Source of the DNA: an uncultured Bacteroidales bacterium
GTDB lineage: Bacteria; Bacteroidota; Bacteroidia; Bacteroidales; Bacteroidaceae
Direction: 5' to 3'
NCBI GenBank assembly: GCA_902786925.1
Contig: CADAEK010000007.1
Coordinates: 50,826-114,825, forward strand
Length of the DNA: 64,000 nucleotides
This document shows positions 59,932 through 64,000 of the stretch, one piece after another. Positions within the stretch are counted from its first letter, which is position 1. The number at the start of each line of letters is the position of its first letter. A program made the position numbers and the translations under genes. The notes under the pieces are model-generated. The model saw only the letters and a list, made by a program, of their open reading frames with translations, did no database searches and was not told the origin of the DNA.

Positions 59932-60333
59932 TTACTTAACCTCTACCTCAGCGCCAGCAGCCTCGAGGGCAGCCTTAACGGCCTCAGCAGTAGCCTTATC
60001 AACGCCTTCCTTTACATTGCAAGGAGCAGCATCAACAAGATCCTTAGCCTCCTTAAGACCGAGACCGAGAGCTTCCTTAGCGGCCTTTACAACCTGAAGC
60101 TTAGCAGCACCTGCGCTCTTGAGAACAACGTCGAATGAAGTCTTCTCTTCAGCAGCAGCACCACCATCGGCTGCAGGACCAGCAGCGACAGCAACAGCTG
60201 CAGCAGCAGGCTCAATTCCGTACTCATCCTTGAGGATAGTCTTAAGTTCACTTACTTCTTTCACTGTCAAGTTAACCAACTCTTCAATTTTTGTTTTTAA
60301 TTTTATTCTGAAGGTATTCCAGTATCGACACAA
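59932..60333 (-). CDS. rplL: Ribosomal protein L7/L12 (start codon uncertain)
   Basis: The stalk protein that recruits translation GTPases. [19 protein letters not shown] is the N-terminal dimer domain, an Ala/Gly-rich hinge ([18 protein letters not shown]) follows, and the C-terminal factor-binding domain ends [13 protein letters not shown]. No ATG or GTG lies at the expected beginning. The given 5' end is an in-frame TTG (60333) that adds about 15 unusual residues. The expected place holds AGA-ATA (ATA at 60306); ATT at 60288 would give a short N-terminus just before EELVN. Use of ATT or ATA, or a sequence error, are the alternatives. Confidence 0.9.
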   Translation of the reverse strand: MCRYWNTFRIKLKTKIEELVNLTVKEVSELKTILKDEYGIEPAAAAVAVAAGPAADGGAAAEEKTSFDVVLKSAGAAKLQVVKAAKEALGLGLKEAKDLVDAAPCNVKEGVDKATAEAVKAALEAAGAEVEVK

Positions 60334-60375
60334 CTCGAAGGCTGAATCATCTGGACATTCCCTCAGGATAGGGTC

Positions 60376-60900
60376 TTACGCGCCCTTCTTCTCGATAGCG
60401 TCAAGCACACCGTGAATAGTTGTGCCGGCGTCCAAAGCGGAAAGTACGCTGTTGACGGGACCGTCGAGCATGGCAAGCACATCTGCGATAAGTTCGCTCT
60501 TGCTCTTGATAGATGCGAGTGCGCTGAGTTGATTTGCGCCGATATAAACGCTCTCCTCTGCATATGCACCTTTCAAGGCAGGCATGTCGCCATGATCCTT
60601 AGCAAAAGACTTGATCAGTTTTGCAGGCTGATTAGCAACCTGACAGAACATGATACCAGTAGTATTCTTCAAGATAGGCTTCAAAGCCTCGAAGTCAGCG
60701 TTACCAATCTTCTCAAGAGCCTTGATGAAGAGAGTGTTCTTGACAACCTGAAGCTTGATGTCATTCTTGAAACAAGCACGACGAAGGTCGCTAGTGGTCT
60801 GAGAGTCAAGAGCAGTCACGTCTACCACGTAGAAGTGAGGATAGTTGTTGAGTGTTTCAACAAGACTATCGATGAGTGTAGCTTTATCTTCTTTCTTCAT
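60376..60900 (-). CDS. rplJ: Ribosomal protein L10
   Basis: 174 residues starting MKKEDKATLIDSLVETLNN. It anchors the L7/L12 stalk on 23S rRNA. The RNA-binding part contains TTSDLRRACFKNDIKLQVVKNTL; the C-terminal helix (NSVLSALDAGTTIHGVLDAI) is the binding place of L12 dimers. Length and order are normal. It lies 18 bases after rplA and 42 bases before the longest rplL frame. L10 commonly represses its own mRNA; a control site was not located. Confidence 0.97.
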   Translation of the reverse strand: MKKEDKATLIDSLVETLNNYPHFYVVDVTALDSQTTSDLRRACFKNDIKLQVVKNTLFIKALEKIGNADFEALKPILKNTTGIMFCQVANQPAKLIKSFAKDHGDMPALKGAYAEESVYIGANQLSALASIKSKSELIADVLAMLDGPVNSVLSALDAGTTIHGVLDAIEKKGA

Positions 60901-60918
60901 GATTCTGATTCAAATTAA

Positions 60919-61611
60919 TTATTCAACAGACTTAGGGTCGATCTTGACACCCTTACTCATAGTACTTGAAAGATAAATGCTCTTGATATAAGTACCCTTA
61001 GCTGTAGCAGGCTTCAGCTTGATGATTGTGTTAATGAACTCCTGTGCGTTCTGCGCAATCTTCTCGGCAGAGAAAGAAACCTTACCGATAGATGCGTGAA
61101 CGATACCACTCTTGTCCACCTTGAAGTCAATCTTACCCTGCTTAACCTCGCGGATAGCTTTAGCAACGTCCATAGTCACTGTGCCGCTCTTTGGGTTAGG
61201 CATCAGGCCACGAGGACCGAGGACACGACCGAGAGCACCAATCTTACCCATGCATGAAGGCATAGTGATGATGACATCTATGTCAGTCCAGCCACCCTTA
61301 ATCTTGTCGATATACTCTTCAAGACCTACGTAGTCAGCACCAGCTTCTGTAGCAGCAGCAACTTGGTCAGAAGTAACGAGTGCAAGGACACGAACTTCCT
61401 TACCTGTACCGTTAGGGAGAGAAACGACACCACGAACCATCTGATTCGCCTTACGTGGGTCAACGCCCAAGCGGATGTCGATATCGAGTGAAGCGTCAAA
61501 CTTAGTGAAAGTGATGTCCTTCACCAGCTGTGAAGCCTCAGCCAAAGAGTATTCCTTCCCTGCTTCAACCTTGTCAGCAACTGCTTTCTGATTCTTTGAT
61601 AGTTTACTCAT
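60919..61611 (-). CDS. rplA: Ribosomal protein L1
   Basis: 230 residues starting [20 protein letters not shown]. Conserved parts are [40 protein letters not shown] and [11 protein letters not shown], the last two forming the rRNA-binding surface. It forms the L1 stalk and usually represses the L11 operon. It starts 16 bases after rplK, so the two are translated from one message. Complete. Confidence 0.97.
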   Translation of the reverse strand: MSKLSKNQKAVADKVEAGKEYSLAEASQLVKDITFTKFDASLDIDIRLGVDPRKANQMVRGVVSLPNGTGKEVRVLALVTSDQVAAATEAGADYVGLEEYIDKIKGGWTDIDVIITMPSCMGKIGALGRVLGPRGLMPNPKSGTVTMDVAKAIREVKQGKIDFKVDKSGIVHASIGKVSFSAEKIAQNAQEFINTIIKLKPATAKGTYIKSIYLSSTMSKGVKIDPKSVE

Positions 61612-61627
61612 TTGATTGAATTTTTAA

Positions 61628-62068
61628 TTATTTACCAGGGAACTCTCCTTTAACTGTGATACCCATACTTCTTGCTGTACCTGCAATCATAGACATAGCA
61701 GACTCGATTGTAAAGCAATTCAAATCAGGCATCTTGTCCTCAGCGATAGCGCGAATCTGATCCCAAGTCACTTCAGCCACCTTCTTACGGTTAGGTTCAG
61801 CAGAACCCTTCTTTACCTTGGCAGCCTCCATCAGCTGGATAGCAGCAGGTGGGGTCTTGACTACAAAATCATAAGATTTATCAGCATAGTAGGTAATCAC
61901 AACAGGAAGTACCTTACCTGCCTTATCCTGAGTTCTGGCGTTGAATGCTTTACAGAAATCCATGATGTTGATTCCCTTAGAACCAAGAGCAGGTCCTACT
62001 GGAGGAGATGGATTAGCTGCACCGCCTTTAATCTGCAATTTGATTAATCCAGCAACTTCTTTAGCCAT
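61628..62068 (-). CDS. rplK: Ribosomal protein L11
   Basis: 146 residues starting [20 protein letters not shown]. The [22 protein letters not shown] region is the thiostrepton-contact N-terminal domain with its proline switch. The C-terminal RNA-binding domain ends [14 protein letters not shown]. Target of ribosome-linked stringent signalling and of GTPase contact. Between nusG and rplA as in most bacteria. Complete. Confidence 0.97.
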   Translation of the reverse strand: MAKEVAGLIKLQIKGGAANPSPPVGPALGSKGINIMDFCKAFNARTQDKAGKVLPVVITYYADKSYDFVVKTPPAAIQLMEAAKVKKGSAEPNRKKVAEVTWDQIRAIAEDKMPDLNCFTIESAMSMIAGTARSMGITVKGEFPGK

Positions 62069-62121
62069 TTTCTAATCTGTATTTAAAAATTGAACGATAA
62101 TAAGGATTCGCCTGCGTAACA

Positions 62122-62742
62122 TCAAGCGAGTTCCTTAGAAACTTGTGCAAAGCTCAATTCGAGAGGAGTTACCCTACCGAAGATCTTAACCGACACTTTG
62201 AGTTTCTGCTTGTCAGCGTTCACCTCCTCGATGATACCATCGAAGCCAGTAAATGGACCGTCATTAACCTTGACAGACTCACCTACCAAGTAGTCAACAT
62301 TGACAACAGCATCTGCAACAACCACTTCCTCTTCAACACCGAGACCGAGCATACGGTTCACCTCTGCCTGACGAACAGGAGAAGGCTTGTCAGTGCCGCC
62401 CAAGAAACCGAGGACGTTAGGAGTGTTGCGCAGCATGTGCGTAATTTCGCCATCGAGAGCAGCCTCTACGAGAACATAGCCAGGAAGAAGATTTCTCTTG
62501 GCAGGTATGCGCTTATTATTAGCGCCCACCTTAATGATATTCTCCTGAGGAATGAGAACCTGAGCGACTCTGTCCTCATAGCCGTGGTTCTTCATGTCAA
62601 GTTCGATATACTCCTTGACAGAAGCTTCTTTACCACTGATAGCCTTGAGTACATACCATCTCAGAGCGGGTATCTCCTTAGATTTTTTCGCCCAAACCTT
62701 AAGGCCCGTTTTCTCATCAATTCTAACGTCTGATTCAGCCAT
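62122..62742 (-). CDS. nusG: Transcription antitermination factor NusG
   Basis: 206 residues. An NGN domain ([33 protein letters not shown]) and a C-terminal KOW domain ([20 protein letters not shown]) are clear. It binds the RNA polymerase clamp and couples transcription with translation and Rho. The N-terminus has about 24 residues ahead of the NGN fold, a little longer than in E. coli. Lies 15 bases after secE. Confidence 0.96.
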   Translation of the reverse strand: MAESDVRIDEKTGLKVWAKKSKEIPALRWYVLKAISGKEASVKEYIELDMKNHGYEDRVAQVLIPQENIIKVGANNKRIPAKRNLLPGYVLVEAALDGEITHMLRNTPNVLGFLGGTDKPSPVRQAEVNRMLGLGVEEEVVVADAVVNVDYLVGESVKVNDGPFTGFDGIIEEVNADKQKLKVSVKIFGRVTPLELSFAQVSKELA

Positions 62743-62757
62743 AATCCTCCCTATAAA

Positions 62758-62952
62758 TTAATTAAAGAGTGAATATACGAGCTTCATCAGCTCCTCGAAA
62801 GCAGTGTCTACGACGAAGACCAGCAGGGCGATAATGATGGAAGCAGATAATACAAGTACCGCCTGCGAGGTCAACTCTTTGTTAGTTGGCCAAGTCACCT
62901 TGTGAACAAGTTCATCGTAAGATTCTTTGCAATATGTGATAATGCTATTCAT
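62758..62952 (-). CDS. secE: Preprotein translocase subunit SecE
   Basis: 64 residues with one membrane segment (AVLVLSASIIIALLVFVVD) after the amphipathic stretch YDELVHKVTWPTNKELTSQ; the VTWPT motif is the SecE signature. It stabilises SecY in the inner membrane. The single-helix form is normal outside the enteric bacteria. It lies 16 bases after tRNA-Trp on the same strand and 15 bases before nusG. Confidence 0.95.
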   Translation of the reverse strand: MNSIITYCKESYDELVHKVTWPTNKELTSQAVLVLSASIIIALLVFVVDTAFEELMKLVYSLFN

Positions 62953-62968
62953 ATTCTTACATTATTAG

Positions 62969-63041
62969 CACGGGAAGAGAGGCTCGAACTCCCGACACCT
63001 GGTTTTGGAGACCAGTGCTCTGCCAACTGAGCTATTCCCGT
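62969..63041 (-). tRNA. tRNA-Trp (anticodon CCA)
   Basis: 73 bases on minus: acceptor ACGGGAA/TTCCCGT, D arm GCTC/GAGC, anticodon stem CTGGT/ACCAG with loop CTCCAAA, T arm GGGAG/CTCTC with one weak pair. No CCA encoded. It sits between tuf and secE, the usual bacterial place. Confidence 0.96.
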
Positions 63042-63109
63042 AGATGAGGTGTCAAGCAACAAGAATGTCGCTTGACACCATTATCTGATTATTGATGTAA
63101 ATCCAAAGA

Positions 63110-64000
63110 TTAATCAAAAACCTCAGTGATCTGACCAGAACCAACTGTGCGGCCGCCCTCGCGGATAGCGAAACGAAGACCTACGTTGATAGCAACTGGG
63201 TAGATGAGTTCAACCTTGATCTCAACGTTGTCACCTGGCATAACCATCTCGATTCCGTCTGGAAGAGCGATTTCACCGGTGCAGTCCATTGTGCGGAGGT
63301 AGAACTGTGGACGATAGTGGTTCTTGAATGGAGTGTGACGGCCACCCTCTTCCTTCTTCAGCACGTAGATAGAAGCCTTGAAGCCCTTGTGAGGAGTGAT
63401 AACACCTGGGTGGGTGATTACCATACCACGCTTAACTTCCTTCTTATCGATACCGCGGAGGAGCAGACCTACGTTATCACCAGCCTCACCAGTTTCGAGG
63501 ATCTTACGGAACATCTCGACACCAGTAACAACTGACTTCTTGTCCTCACCAAGACCGAGGAGCTGAACTTCGTCACCAACCTTCACAACACCAGTCTCGA
63601 TACGGCCAGTAGCCACTGTACCACGACCTGTGATTGAGAACACGTCCTCAACAGGCATCAAGAAAGGCTTATCGATATCACGAACAGGCTCCTGAATCCA
63701 AGTATCGCAAGCGTCCATGAGCTCCATTACCTTCTCTTCCCATTCTGGAACGCCATTGAGTGCGCCGAGGGCAGAACCACGGATGATAGGAGTTTCAGGT
63801 TCGAAGTCGTACTGAGCGAGCAGATCCTGCATATCCATCTCAACGAGCTCAAGCATTTCCTCATCGTCAACCATGTCGCACTTGTTCATGAACACAACCA
63901 AACGAGGCACGTTCACCTGACGAGCGAGCAGGATGTGCTCACGAGTCTGAGGCATAGGACCGTCAGTTGCAGCAACCACGATGATAGCACCGTCCATCTG
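63110..64000 (-). CDS. tuf: Elongation factor Tu, partial (5' end cut by window)
   Basis: The frame runs off the right edge, leaving the last 297 residues or so. Visible GTPase motif NKCD ([11 protein letters not shown]) and the GSALGAL loop, then domain 2 ([20 protein letters not shown]) and domain 3 ([21 protein letters not shown]), ending [15 protein letters not shown]. The P-loop and switch regions lie outside the window. It delivers aminoacyl-tRNA to the ribosome. First gene seen of the tuf-trnW-secE-nusG-rpl-rpo cluster. Confidence 0.97.
   Translation of the reverse strand, partial: QMDGAIIVVAATDGPMPQTREHILLARQVNVPRLVVFMNKCDMVDDEEMLELVEMDMQDLLAQYDFEPETPIIRGSALGALNGVPEWEEKVMELMDACDTWIQEPVRDIDKPFLMPVEDVFSITGRGTVATGRIETGVVKVGDEVQLLGLGEDKKSVVTGVEMFRKILETGEAGDNVGLLLRGIDKKEVKRGMVITHPGVITPHKGFKASIYVLKKEEGGRHTPFKNHYRPQFYLRTMDCTGEIALPDGIEMVMPGDNVEIKVELIYPVAINVGLRFAIREGGRTVGSGQITEVFD

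Overview
The window looks like chromosome of a member of the Bacteroidales, most likely Prevotellaceae. The evidence is the promoter style (TTTG or TTG, about 20 bases, then TAnnTTTG, seen at about ten loci), the near absence of Shine-Dalgarno sequences, a type III glutamine synthetase, the DapL lysine route, TorF and DUF4834 family proteins, a propeller/Y_Y_Y/AraC regulator and several TlpA-like exported thioredoxins. There is no phage, insertion sequence, CRISPR array or rRNA operon. Both ends cut genes: a UPF0597/cysteine desulfidase-type gene on the left and tuf on the right.

Layout. 0-2.8 kb: UPF0597 gene (minus), HD-domain hydrolase and POT peptide transporter. 2.9-9.3 kb: a 63-aa protein, trans-4-hydroxy-L-proline dehydratase (hypD), msrA, the glycyl radical activase, proB and proA, all on plus; both arms of this cluster lead to pyrroline-5-carboxylate. 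9.4-11.3 kb: psd-pssA-DUF4834 (minus). 11.4-12.4 kb: tRNA-Gln, tRNA-Met, an XRE regulator and a short unexplained transcript locus. 12.4-17.1 kb: a CarA-CarB fusion that stops half way through CarB, and asnB. 17.5-20.9 kb: two exported thioredoxin-fold proteins. 20.9-24.3 kb: PurF-like amidotransferase and pyrG. 24.4-26.9 kb: P-II, amtB and torF. 27.1-35.1 kb: dapF, dapL, gltB, gltD. 35.5-40.6 kb: porin, pepD, glnA (type III). 40.7-45.8 kb: M48 lipoprotein, sensor-AraC protein, methyltransferase. 45.9-51.5 kb: HU-like protein, TlpA-like protein, a small exported protein and an RDD-esterase-like membrane protein. 51.6-64 kb: the standard tuf-trnW-secE-nusG-rplK-rplA-rplJ-rplL-rpoB-rpoC cluster, all on minus.

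The middle of the window is rich in nitrogen assimilation: ammonium import and its sensor (amtB, P-II), glutamine synthetase, glutamate synthase, and four glutamine-dependent amidotransferases (car fusion, asnB, purF-like, pyrG). Hydroxyproline, peptide and dipeptide use (hypD, POT, pepD) fits an amino-acid-using gut or oral anaerobe.

The most unusual observations are: (1) the CarA-CarB fusion ending exactly at the CarB mid-domain boundary; (2) heptamer tandem repeats of one family (TCAAYYR) that form two whole intergenic gaps and, in a third place, are inserted in frame inside hypD; (3) two copies of a 65-bp element made of three 17-bp palindromes with 7-bp spacers, whose arms show a compensatory change; (4) a membrane sensor fused directly to an AraC domain without a kinase, next to direct repeats and a possible small RNA; (5) an rplL gene with no ATG or GTG start.
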